Position numbers and translations under genes: made by a program. Shown in pieces: positions 11,253 through 21,673 of a stretch of 64,000 bases of DNA; position 1 is the first letter of the stretch; each line of letters begins with the position of its first letter. Where the stretch lies: NCBI RefSeq assembly GCF_000226095.1, contig NC_016474.1:3038001-3102000 (forward strand). Reading direction: 5' to 3'. Below the pieces are notes generated by a model. It was not told the DNA's origin. It searched no databases and saw nothing but the letters and a program-made list of their open reading frames with translations. The DNA comes from Thermothelomyces thermophilus ATCC 42464 (lineage: Eukaryota; Ascomycota; Sordariomycetes; Sordariales; Chaetomiaceae).

Positions 11253-12074
11253 CGTCCGACTTCGCCACTTCAGCCGTCGTAACAAGTTTTTTGTTGCTGG
11301 TGAATCTGGTCCTGATCGGAGTGCCGGCGCATGTCGTGGGAATGAATGGGAAGAGGCAGTGCTATGCTCTGTTATCAACTCGGCCCTCGGGCCCTGGTGA
11401 CATAACGCCCTCTCGTTTGAGGATGCTCTCCTGTTGGTTTGCCGGAGATAGGGCGAGCAGGCGCCGGCGGGATGGCAAGCGTTGACTCAGCGCGGGGGCG
11501 GGAGGTCTCCGCGGGGCAGCAGAGGCGGGATTCGGGCGAGCAGGTGGGCCCCGGTGCTGCTCAACGGTTCGGAGGGCGGCGAGACCCCCCCAGAGGGTCC
11601 AAGCTCTCTCCCCTCGGAGCCATTGTTGGGCTTGGCACTGGTGGACCTGCTAGTGTGTACGGACCTATACCTTAGGTGCTTGGGGAGCGGCAGCGGCAGG
11701 CATTGGCTGGGCAGGCACGCACTCTGACCCTCATTTCACAAGCCAGTACGGAGGTAGTAACTAATACTGCGCAAGCTCTTCTGGCAGTTTGCTGTTGTAT
11801 GTATGTACATACATACATACATACGTCGCTGCAGTGTTTTGGTTCTGCACCGCGGGCGCACAGGCCGTATCTGGCAATCTTGACCTTGTAACACTCGGAA
11901 GGCACGAGTTGGAGCAGAATAGGCAGCAACGGCAGAGCCGTCCCAATCTTTCCAGCTTCTCCATCCGGAAGTACTAGTGGTTTGATTGCCGCCACAGCCG
12001 TCGACCTTCGTCTCTCGCTCGGCCGTAATTGTTCCTCCGATCACTGTCGAAGCTACGACCGACCAAGTTTCACG
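11253..12074. other. Divergent promoter region cnxABC / wdr8
   Basis: 822 bp shared upstream of two start codons. It contains the microsatellite palindrome at 11797-11816. No gene is recognised. Confidence 0.6.
11797..11824. repeat. GTATGTACATAC microsatellite palindrome
   Basis: GTATGTATGTACATACATAC at 11797-11816 is a perfect 20-nt palindrome that continues as further ATAC units. Related copies lie near 18536, 20967 and 50342, all outside coding sequence. Confidence 0.85.
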
Positions 12075-13773
12075 ATGCACTTTTCACACCCGGTCAAGTG
12101 TGAGTTCTCCGGGCCATTCTATATATAATTGAGGCAAACAAGAGTCCAGGGCTCTGACAGTCAACAGCTTCGGTTCACTCCCTGCCAAGCCCAGATGGCA
12201 ATTACATCGCGACGGTCTTCGCGTCCGTTGTCAATGTCCGAGCCGTTGCCGGACTAGGCGTGGTCAACGTGGTCAAGCTGGGCCACGACTTCGCGGGTCC
12301 CGTCCTGAGCTTCCAGTGGTCGCCCTCATCTCGCCTTCTGCTTGTTGCCGACGCCGAACGAATCCGAGTCGTGTCGGCGTTGGACGACAGCTTTAGTGCC
12401 ACCGTCCGGAATCATGCCATCCCTGGCACGAAGCCGGCATACATCGGTTTCGGCGCCTCAGACGCCGAGATGTGTGTGGTATCTCCGTTCGGCCTCAAAT
12501 TCTGCGTCTTCGACCTTGCCTCATCCAAGACGACCGAGATCGGCAATCCCAAAGTCTTCTCTTCGTCGTCTGCCTCCAACTGTTTCTCCTTTCGACCCGA
12601 GACACGTCACCTTGCGCTGCTGACAAGGTCCTCGGGTAGAGACATGGTGAGCATACACAGCTACCCGACCAGGGAATTACAAAGGTCCTGGGCGCCCGAC
12701 ACCGTCGATGCCCAGGCACTGGCTTGGAGCCCAGACGGACGATGGCTGGTAATCTGGGACTCGCCCGCGCATGGCCACAAGATCCTGTTCTACACTTCTG
12801 ACGGGCACATCTTCAAGTCATGGACGGGGCCTGCCAATCCGCCTCCGGAAGACCGAGATTACGCCCTTGGGGCTGGGGTAAGGTCGATGGAGTTTTCTGC
12901 AGACGCCCGATACCTTGCCGTCGGCGATTTCAGCAGGTCCGTCTGCCTGCTCAACATGGCCTCCGTCACCGAGACAATGCGGCTCCGTCACCCGAAAACT
13001 CTCATGCCCAAAGAAACCCTCCAAGTATGTAGATAAGGCGACTTCACTATGACTACTTTGCTCATCATGTCTTGCAGGTCTGGCAAGAGCAGATTGCCGT
13101 CTCGCACGCGGGACCTGTCATCCACACTTTCCTAAGGACGACGCAGGGCATCTCTCCAGCGCCAGCCCTGAGGGATAATTCAGAGCCAGTGTCTGGCTGC
13201 ACCTGGATTTCATTTGATCCTTCCTCGACACTCGTCGCCACGCGGCTCGATGACTCCCCCAGTACCGTCTGGATCTGGGACGTGCAAGCTGCCGAGCTCC
13301 GCGCAGTGCTCTTATTTCACGGAAATGTAGCCAGCCTCTCCTGGCACCCACAAATTCCAGAGACCCTGCAGATCAGATGCGAGGGCGATCAGTACAATGG
13401 CCTGGTCTTCGTCTGGGATCCTCTTTCGGAAGGGCCCCGTCCCCTCGATTTTGCTCGGCACTTGCCTGGCGGTAAGGCGGGTGGCAAGCAGCGTGCCTTG
13501 TGGCTCGGATCGAACGAGTCAAGCCCTCCGTCGGTTTTCTTCTCGGACGCCCATAACTACGTGCTTGCATCCCTTGGAGATGCAGACCAGATCCCGCCTC
13601 CGTGGGGCGACCACGAGTTGTCTGGGCAAGGCCCGTTGGCGGGCGGCGGCTCTGACCGTGAAGAGTCGCCCCTCAACCTGGTCCCTGCACCTGACGCGAG
13701 ACCTGAGGTCCCGGACCTGGGAGGAGATGGCGACTACAGCGAACTCGAGGATACGTTCGTCTACAAACGGTAG
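12075..13773 (+). CDS. wdr8: WD40 protein Wdr8 / WRAP73 homologue
   Basis: This is a WD-repeat protein of the WRAP73 (WDR8) family. In fission yeast and animals Wdr8 forms a complex with Msd1/SSX2IP at spindle pole bodies or centrosomes and helps anchor microtubule minus ends. Exons are 12075-12099, 12168-13024 and 13078-13773, giving 525 residues. The spliced N-terminus runs MHFSHPVKSSVHSLPSPDG, whose SPDG turn is the first blade. Later blades are visible as LSFQWSPSS, LAWSPDGRWLVIWD, MEFSADARYLAVGD and VASLSWHP. The C-terminus ends in SELEDTFVYKR, which I recall as typical of the family. Splice sites are canonical, and the first coding exon is only 25 nt. No sign of damage is seen. Confidence 0.9.
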
Positions 13774-15884
13774 GCAGTCGTAGTCGTCCAGTCCGCTCAT
13801 TGTGCCCGGCTGGCGTTAACGCTCTCTGAACTCCGGGCCAGGGCGACGTCGCCGAACCAGCGGAGCCGGACGTGTTCCGGCATTCCTCCGCACAAAGCTA
13901 TCGAGGAACGCGGTCTGGTCCCTTGTCGACTTTTGCTTTAGTGGACCATCAATCAGCGATGGTAGTCGACATGTGCAGGCCTGCTCCCTTCAGGATTAGC
14001 TTAAGCATCAAAAAAATTAGCACCATTCGTGGACGTTTGGGTCGTTTGATCAAACGGAAAATGGGTGCAGAACCCCCCAGACGGCTTGGGGCCTTGTTGC
14101 TTATTCCCTTCGATTCCCTTTCGGGGACAGAGGGTCAGTTCAGGCCCCAACGTCACCGCTTCCGAAAGGCCCTCTCCGATCTTTGTAGATCCATTACACC
14201 GATTGGTCGTCTCAGAGGGACTTCGACAGTATCAGGCCGGGGCCAAAGCCTTCAGTTGACAAGCACGCTTCCCCATACTCTCACTTCCCGTTCGTCCGCA
14301 GAAATGACGAGACTACAAGATTTCACAAGTTTCTCCGTCCGTTTTACTAGGATGGGAGGTCAGACCGCATCCGCAGAGCTCAGCTTGTTTGAGCGAACAC
14401 GAGGACGGATACCCTTCCAGGCATCAGCAAGTCTGCCAGCCAGGCAAGCACTCAGACCTGTGTCTCGAAATAATATGTTGCGGAAGCTCGCAGGACGTTC
14501 GCTTGGTGTGGAGGTCATATTAGTTAAATCTCCAAACCGCCTACTCAGGACGCCTTGAGCAAGGGCGTAACTACTCCGTGATAGCGCGCGCCTGGCGACG
14601 GCCCAAGAAGGGGTTGAGAAGACCAGCGGGCTGTGGCGTTCACAGCAGGGTCCTGGGAACGCCAACCCAACCCCACCACCTCACCCGCTCAAAGTGTCCT
14701 CGGCGGCGCTTGCGCAAGCCCCAGCAGGGCTGTTTGACATGCTAATGCCTGCTTGCGTCCCTTCGAGCCCATCACACAACCCTGAGTGTTGATTATCGCC
14801 GACTACATGCTGTGTTCGCCGAGTCGCTCCAGACAAACAAACCTCGTTGAAGCCCGCACAACCTGTTGGCAGCAGCATCCTGGTTCCTGCTTGGATCCGC
14901 GACGAAGCCGACCCGGCTGATTGGACTGACAGGGGGGCCAGGCGGGGAGATATTGACGCCACCTCTTTTCTTTGGTTGAAGAGGTTCGGCTTTGCGAGCT
15001 TCGCGGATGACAGAAGCACAATCTCGGGCCGGGATCTGTCCTGTTCAGGGCATTGCCTGCACCACCATGTCAGATGTTCAACCAACTATCTCTCGTGCCG
15101 CTCAATGCGCGCCGACCTCGGTATGGCCCGTCATTGCACAGCTTGAGCTGCCACGATTACGATCGAGGCTGGTCGGCTCTACCAGAGTCGGTTGCCTGTC
15201 TTAGGATTGGGGAACTTGGCTCGGAAAGAGTTGTGACAAGTCGTTCATGGCGGACAACCCTCCCAAGCAAAAAAATCCTTGCCCTCACTCGCTGTTGGTA
15301 TCCCTGGCAATGGACGTGGTTCACGGGTCTAAACCCTTTTTTTCGCAGAGTCAGCTGTCCGAGTCGGGCAGTTGGCTTTTTAAAGAATGGGGATCGTCCA
15401 ACTAATTGTCAAGTAGCTCCCAGAGCTCTTTTGTCAGCTCGGGTCCTAGGCTGCTGCCAGCTCAACAACCGGATAGGCCTGCTGGTGGCGATATCGTCTT
15501 TCTATTGTCCTGCTAGATGGGAATCTTCTCTTCAACTGAAGAAACAGTAGCCCACCATCTTTCCTGTCCGCCGGCATATCTGCGAACTTTCGGCCGAGCA
15601 TCAGACGCACCAAACCCTTGACTTCGCATCCCGAGAGTCGGAATCACCCCTGCAGACGAAACCGGTTGGGAGCCCCAGCCTTGTTTTGGATGGCTTGTTA
15701 TCACCTTCAGTACCCGATACCTCGTGAAACTCTGCGGCACCCAGAGGGCAGCACGCCGCCACCCACTGCAGGCCGAAGACAATAGCAGCGCCGTGCCCCC
15801 AATCGTGGGGTTGTGATAGAGACAGCTGTTTTAGCGCCCTCATATCCATCCGCCACCCGTACAGTGATCGGACGACGGCCCAGT
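13774..15884. other. Intergenic region
   Basis: About 2.1 kb between wdr8 and the RRM gene. Short open frames exist on both strands but none has recognisable domains, plausible splice joins or conserved termini. It may carry the 5' leader of the RRM gene. Confidence 0.55.
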
Positions 15885-17556
15885 ATGCATCGTAAGCAGC
15901 GTCATAGCCGAGGCTTGGAGCCTTTCACGGTGAGACCGGGATCCGAGACAGGACTGTACTACATTCTGGTCGCGAATGTACGCGTTCGCTGTTCGGCCCA
16001 CTTCGCGCGTCATGTGCAAGACTGACTCGCCTTGGGCAGCTCGCTCCCCGGACGACATGGAGAGAGCTAAAGGCGTTTGCATCCCAAGCCTGCGAGGTGG
16101 ATCATGCTGAGGTATACCCTCCTACCTCCGGTTTCGTTAGGGTGAAAGGGCGAGCCAACTTCGAAAACGCGTTCAGTAAGGTGGACTCGGGAGGTTTAAA
16201 CTTGACTGATTCTGATACTCTTTATAACAGAGTTCCTCGATGGCAACACGCTCGACTACCGCGCCCTCCAAGCGGATGGCCGGAACCTGAACCAGAGTAC
16301 TGTCGTCAAGCTCATGCCAACGGACTACCATGCAGCAAGGATCTTGCGCGGAGACGAGGGAAGAATTTACAACGAACCCGAAAGCCCCGCCTCTGATTCC
16401 GCCGAGCCGCTGCCTCAGGGCGCAAGTGCAGTGCTGGGAAGCCCGCATTTGGGATTCCAGGGGAGAAACAGTCCGGCGTTCAGCGTGCCAGATACCCAGT
16501 GGAGTTATGTCACGTCGTCTTCATACACGGATGATGGCGGGAGGTACCAGCCAGCTCCTCACGCAATCGTTATGCCATCCATTTCCGGAGCATATCAAGT
16601 CGTAGCAGCCTCTAGCCATGGATTCGTTGCGCAAGCTCCCATCACGCCGCCGATCACGGCATACCGGACGGTGCCAGGCCCGACGGGCACCGCTGCCCAC
16701 ATCACTCAGCACCAGTACAACGACCCTAGAATGTACTATCCCGCAGGAACCGCCTCTACTATGGGTGTGCCCGGCTATGCCGGCTTTGTCCACATGACCG
16801 GGAGCGGCTGCGGCCACTTATCTGCGATGGCTTACGAATGGCCTCTAGTCCCAACCCACTCGCCGCTGCAGGGAGACATGACCGCCAGTCACGTCAACAA
16901 CAATAGCAATAACAACAGCAGCAATGGTGGGCGACCAGCCGTTTTCGTAGAAAAGCGCAAAAATCCTCATCCGCGGGTTGGAGCGGAACCGTCTTTCACC
17001 GGCCGTGGTCACGGATCTGCTCGTTCAGAATGCTGGAATTGGCGCAACGCCAGGCCAGGTTGAGAAGGTGGAGCTGCCACTTAACAAGGACGGCAAGGCG
17101 CGGGGCATCGCGTATATCACGTTCAGCACAGAGGAACTCGCGGGCGCGGCCGTGACGGCCCTTGAGGGATGCAAGGCAGGGGGCAGCAGGAAGCTGTCGG
17201 CGCGGCTGGTGGTGGAAGGCGTCTCGCCGGAGGGATCGGACGATGGTGCTCCTCGGCCATACCAGCGATTGGCTGGTGGTGGTGGGAGTCGGGGCGGGGG
17301 GAGGGCAGGCTCTAGCTCAAAGAGAGGAGCTGGTGGCAAGGCGCCAAAGTCGTCATTGCAGGAACAGTCTCCTCGTACGTCGACCGAGACGCTGCTAGTG
17401 CAGTTGAAATCTGATACAGCGGTATCCGCACTACCATCTGCAGCAAGCGACGGCCAAAGGAAGAAAGAAGAACGCCCGGTGATTGTTGATGGGAGCGGAG
17501 GAAGATGGAAGAAGGAACCGGCGCCGGTTGTGGTGGGTAGAACTGCCGGCAAGTAA
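15885..17556 (+). CDS. Two-RRM RNA-binding protein, with one frame break
   Basis: I infer exons 15885-15977, 16040-16175 and 16231-17556. The first two were found by splice logic: GTACGC with CTGAC branch then GGCAG; GTAAGG then AACAG. The first RRM spans the three exons, with RNP2-like YYILVANLA and RNP1-like SGFVRVKG, and reads on as NFENAFKFLDGNTLDYRALQ. A Ser/Asn/Gln-rich middle follows. The second RRM has ILIRGL (RNP2) and ARGIAYITF (RNP1) near 16965-17210, then a Gly/Ser/Lys-rich tail ending in TAGK. The two halves lie in different frames. They join cleanly if the A run at 16959-16963 is read as four As, so this is a one-base indel, a sequence error or a +1 frameshift. A 63-nt intron ending at TAG 16950 is less likely. 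The ATG at 15885 is tentative. I do not recognise a named orthologue. Confidence 0.72.
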
Positions 17557-18232
17557 GGGGGAAGTGGGCTTCAGAGCTCGAGGCATTGATTCCCATGTTG
17601 CAGTTTAGGAGAACCACGGTCCCGTGCACAGAAAGAGGCAGGAGGAAAGTATACAGAGGCGGGACAGCTGTAGCGGGAAAGAAAAGGAGATGGTGTTGTG
17701 CCCTGAACAGCGGTAAAACAGCTTTATTTCTTGAAGATATCGGTGGGCATTGCCCTGGAGAAGCCAGGGAAATGTTATGGCGATTTCCGCTAGACGGAAG
17801 CACTGGGGTCTGAAATGAGGAGCCGTTCAATAGACTAGCTATAAGGAAACCTCGCCCGGATCAGCTTTTCTGTTGAATCCCGTCCATTCTTCGCATTTGC
17901 GCTCGCCGTGGCTCCCCGACAATAACGGAGACGTCTCGTACGTATGTACCAGAACCTCGACGAAGCTCTGGGTTCTCCGCCTGTTGGAAGTCGCCCACTC
18001 ACTCGTCGACCACGGCCACGCCCGACTTTCCCGCATGGTATGACATTTCCCAACGGCCACAACGCCGACCCGGCTCCGGTGACCGCGCCCTTCCCACAAG
18101 CGCAACACCCTCGCTCATTCCTTGACAAAAAAAAAGATAACGGTCCAAAAGAGACGAACCGAGATTACGGCGAACAAAGGTCCCCGCGCTGGAGCTGACT
18201 CGCACCTCGACCGATCTCATCTCACGGCAGTG
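17557..18232. other. Intergenic region before tRNA-Ala
   Basis: 676 bp holding the 3' end of the RRM gene's transcript and the upstream flank of the tRNA gene. Nothing else is recognised. Confidence 0.55.
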
Positions 18233-18320
18233 GGGCGTGTGGCTCAGTTGGTAGAGCGTTCGCTTAGCATACTATCTCACCGTATGCGAAAGGTCCTGGG
18301 TTCGATTCCCAGCTCGTCCA
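18233..18320 (+). tRNA. tRNA-Ala (AGC) with 15-nt intron
   Basis: The cloverleaf can be drawn by hand. The acceptor stem is GGGCGTG with CTCGTCC and discriminator A. It includes the G3:U70 pair that identifies alanine tRNAs, and one U6-U67 mismatch. The D arm is GCTC-AGTTGGTA-GAGC, the anticodon stem TTCGC/GCGAA and the loop TTAGCAT with anticodon AGC. The T arm is CTGGG-TTCGATT-CCCAG. A 15-nt intron (TACTATCTCACCGTA) sits one base after the anticodon, the usual nuclear tRNA intron position. Confidence 0.93.
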
Positions 18321-18740
18321 AATCAGCCCTGGAGATCAGGGTGATGGAAGTTGTTTTTTCCTCGTATTACCCTTCTTCTTCTATTTTTTTCACCCTCCAA
18401 CCCAGGTAGCCGTTTCTTGTGTGACGTTGAGCCTGTGTGGTGGTGGTGATGGTGATGGTTCACACAGGGAAGTTTGCGGGTGGGTTTCTCGATGTTGAGA
18501 GGGCCAACGCGAGAGGAGCTGAATCTTGAACCAGGTATGTACATACACACATGCATCTGCATGGATATACATACACAGAAGGGAAGGAAAGGGGGAAAGA
18601 ATTGAGCAACGCCGCTGCTCGCACGACGTTCGCTTGATGCGCCGCGGGCCTGGTATCCAGCCGACCTTCACCCCCTTGCAGCGCATCTGGTCATGAGGAC
18701 GGCCTCTACATTGACAACGCGGGTCAAGAGGTTATAAGGT
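18321..18740. other. Intergenic region after tRNA-Ala
   Basis: 420 bp between the tRNA and the 3' end of the minus-strand DUF3074 gene. It holds the T run at 18354-18359 and a GTATGTACATAC copy near 18536. Nothing else is recognised. Confidence 0.55.
18354..18359 (+). terminator. RNA polymerase III terminator (T6)
   Basis: A run of six Ts lies 33 nt downstream of the tRNA-Ala discriminator base and is the first T run long enough to end Pol III transcription. Confidence 0.6.
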
Positions 18741-20600
18741 TCACAAAACCTCTTTCCTCAAGCCCTCCACATCCACCCCCTCTCCCCCTAACTTGGCGAC
18801 GAGCCTGGTTTTCTGCCGCTGTAGCTCGCCGACGCGCTCCCGTACTATCTCAGCCTCCTTGCGCGCGACGTCGCGCTCGGCCCGGGCGCGCTCAAGCTCC
18901 CGAACCAGGTTGGCCATCTCCTCGCGCTCGGCGGCTTTCCTGCGCCGCGCTTCAGCTTTGCGCTCCTCGGCCGCGCGCTTGTGAACCAGCCGCTGCAGCT
19001 CCCGCCGGTACTTCTCCTCCTGCCGGGCTATCTCCCGTTCGTGCTTCTCGCGCAGTTTGGCCAATGCTTGATCGTCATTTCCTTGTCCTTGTCTTTGCCT
19101 TGGATGCCGGCGGTGTCGCTTTCGACGTCGGTGGCCTTATCGTTGCTGTTGCCATGCTTGGCGCGACGGCGGGCCTGGGCGCGCTCGAGCTTCTCTTGGG
19201 CTTTGCGCATGCGATTTTGGAGCTTACGGAGTTCTTTTTCGTGGTGGGATTGGGCTTGGGAGAGGCCGGTTGGGGGACTTGGCTCGCTCGAGAGGCCTTG
19301 CGAGCCTGTCTCCGAGAGGACGACCGAATCGACCGAGGACCGGGCCGAGGTGTCGTCGGCAGCGATATCGTCCTTGTTGGCAAGGGAAGCGTCGTGTGAG
19401 GCAGAACCCTCGTCAGCCGAAGCGAAGCTGACATTTGAGGAGCTGCTTTCGCCGTCATGATCCATTTTCAAAAGAAGCAGGAGCGAAAGCGGCGACTCTG
19501 CTCGCAACAGCAGAGGATGTCATGCCCAAGGCACTGCTGAGTATGCCGTAAACCCCGTTGTTGTTGGACGCCGCTCCCTCTTGGTTCTCTTTCTCGCCAT
19601 CGGAAAGATGACCCTGGCCTGAAGCATCCGCTGGGAGCTGTCCTGGAGCTTGCATGGCTGGCGATTTCGTTGTCGGCTTCGTCTCCTGCTTCCCCGCAAC
19701 GGTCTCGTCGCGTGGCTTCGTGAGATCCTCCCAGGTCTGTGAAGAGAGCCAGTCGAGGAAGCGGCCAGCGTCGTTAATGACCCCCCCCCCCGGAGTACCC
19801 TTCTCAACCATAAAGCGAGGCACACTGCCACCGGGATCGCTGCGGGTGACCATCAACCACTCTGTAGCCATCTCCACGTCGCCATCAGCGCGGTCAGGTA
19901 GGTGAAGCAACGTCTTTCTGCCTCTTCCCTCGCCGTCGGGCGCAGCCCCATCAAAAGTGGCTTGTTTAGTGGCACGTAGGACAGCCTCTTTGTCCATGCG
20001 CTCAAATATCTGGAGTCTTCTTTGGCTTGCCCCGGCCGGGGTAGATTGACGATCTTGTCCGGCGCAGCGGTATCTCAACGGGCACCTCGCAGGTCACTTC
20101 GACCGACTCGTACATTCCGTGGATGAACCCACTCCTCGGCAGGCAGTCTGGGTGCTCACACGGCCGCGAGACGAGCATGAGCTGTCTTGGTGCTCTCGGT
20201 TTGCCATCCTCCTTCTTCCCCTCCTTCGGCATCAGAATCAGCGTCGCAAAATCCCTGGGCGTTGTCGGGCCCGGGAACCTCGTCGAGACATGAGACACTA
20301 CCACTGTTAGCACTCGTGTCGCTCACAGGGCCGGTCGGGACTTGCAGAAGAAGGAAGAGAAACTAAGTGACAAATCAAGAAACAAAAATGACTCATATTC
20401 CATCGTTCCTGCCTCGACTTCCACACGCTCGACCATCCATCCTCTCGGCCCCAATTCCTTGAATATTTCCCGTCCCTGGCTCCTTCCCCGGCGTCGCCGG
20501 GACCCGCTCCAGGGTGGCTTCCACCTCCTTCCTGAGCGCGGCTTCCCTATACTTAATCGTCAGCCGAAAGTATATTCTCCACCATGTCTCGAGGATAACG
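18741..20600 (-). pseudogene. DUF3074 START-like gene, broken reading frame
   Basis: This matches a Sordariomycete DUF3074 (START-like, putative lipid-binding) protein by recognition of conserved stretches. In order they are NIQGIGAER and VERVEVEAGTME, STRFPGPTTPRDFATLIL, RQLMLVSRPCEHPDC, SGFIHGMYESVEV, and EWLMVTRSDPGGSVPRFMVE with a following DAGRFLDWL. A long Lys/Glu/Arg coiled-coil tail ends at 18741. These lie in frames that do not join. Breaks occur at a GGAT tandem duplication (20433-20442), near 20005-20030, at an A run near 19464-19469, and at 19071-19082; two of them sit at A runs. One intron ending CTAACAG near 20304 is likely. The 5' end upstream of about 20600 could not be resolved. 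It is either a recent pseudogene or a stretch with several sequence errors; the neighbouring 1893-codon mot1 is intact. Confidence 0.65.
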
Positions 20601-21673
20601 GGAATAAAAAGAACAAAGCAAATGATGAGAAGAAAATGTACATAATGAGAGAAAAAGAAGAAAAGAGCAAATGGGAGAGATTAGGAGAGAGGGGCGCGAG
20701 AGATTCGAAAAGGCGGTGGTGCGACATCTTTTTCCGTTGCCTACTCTTGTGGGATGTTGCTATCTTTCTTCCGCCAGAGCCTTCTCCTTCGTGTCCCCCT
20801 ATCCTTCTTCTTCTCCTGATACTGTCGTGATGTCAGTGCGAAGCGGTGAGTCAGAGCCTCGGTCACCCCTGGAGCGTAATTGAATGGTCTTCGGGGCTCC
20901 TTGTGAGAAAGCGTGCTCAAGAGCATACGAAAAGTGTTACCCTGAAACGCCATAGCTCAGCCCTATATGTATGTACATACATACATACCGATAGTGCTTC
21001 TGGATTGGCGGAGAATGGCCGCTTTTACAACCCGACCTACTTCGTACGGACTACCGTAAGCAAGGACAGTAGCGTGGTAGTAGTGTGGTAATATATGAAC
21101 TTATGTGGTACAGTGCCTACAGGAGTCGACTAAGGGGCGCAGGGTGGTGAGGTAGGTAAAGGTCGGCACCTCACTTGGAAGGTGGAAATGAAGTGGTGGT
21201 ATACGGAGGATAAAAGAGTAATCCGCACTTTTTGGTAGGTCGGCACAACCCTTACAACCCAAGGCCACACACGCAGATCGACAGCACAGAGCACGGATAG
21301 GGGTAACTCAACAATTTGTTGTCCATGTTTCTGATCGCAACCTGCAAAGTGCATGTACAGTGAATCCATGTTTCTCCCACTTACAAGTACACGTACAATC
21401 CAATCGCCAGCCCCATTCCGTATTGCCCCGTTTTCCGTACCAACGCCCCAGGCCGTTTCAGCTCCAAATCCGTTGGCGCCCCAGTAGCATCGCTGAATCG
21501 GTATCCTGTCGCCCTAGCCAGGCCATCCATATAAAGACAAATATGTGTGTACGTGTATGTATGTGTGTGTGAGAGGAAGAAGAGAGAGAAAGAGAGATAG
21601 TGTGTGTGTATGTGTGGGTTGGTTGGGAAAGGGGGAAAAGAGGGGTGGAGGGGAGGGGGTGGTGGTGTGGTGG
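20601..21673. other. Intergenic region upstream of DUF3074 gene and downstream of mot1
   Basis: About 1.1 kb. Purine/pyrimidine-rich DNA at 20600-20830 may hold unresolved 5' exons of the DUF3074 gene. A TATGTATGTACATACATA palindrome lies near 20967, and GT-rich repeats at 21540-21670 precede the mot1 stop. No separate gene is recognised. Confidence 0.5.
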
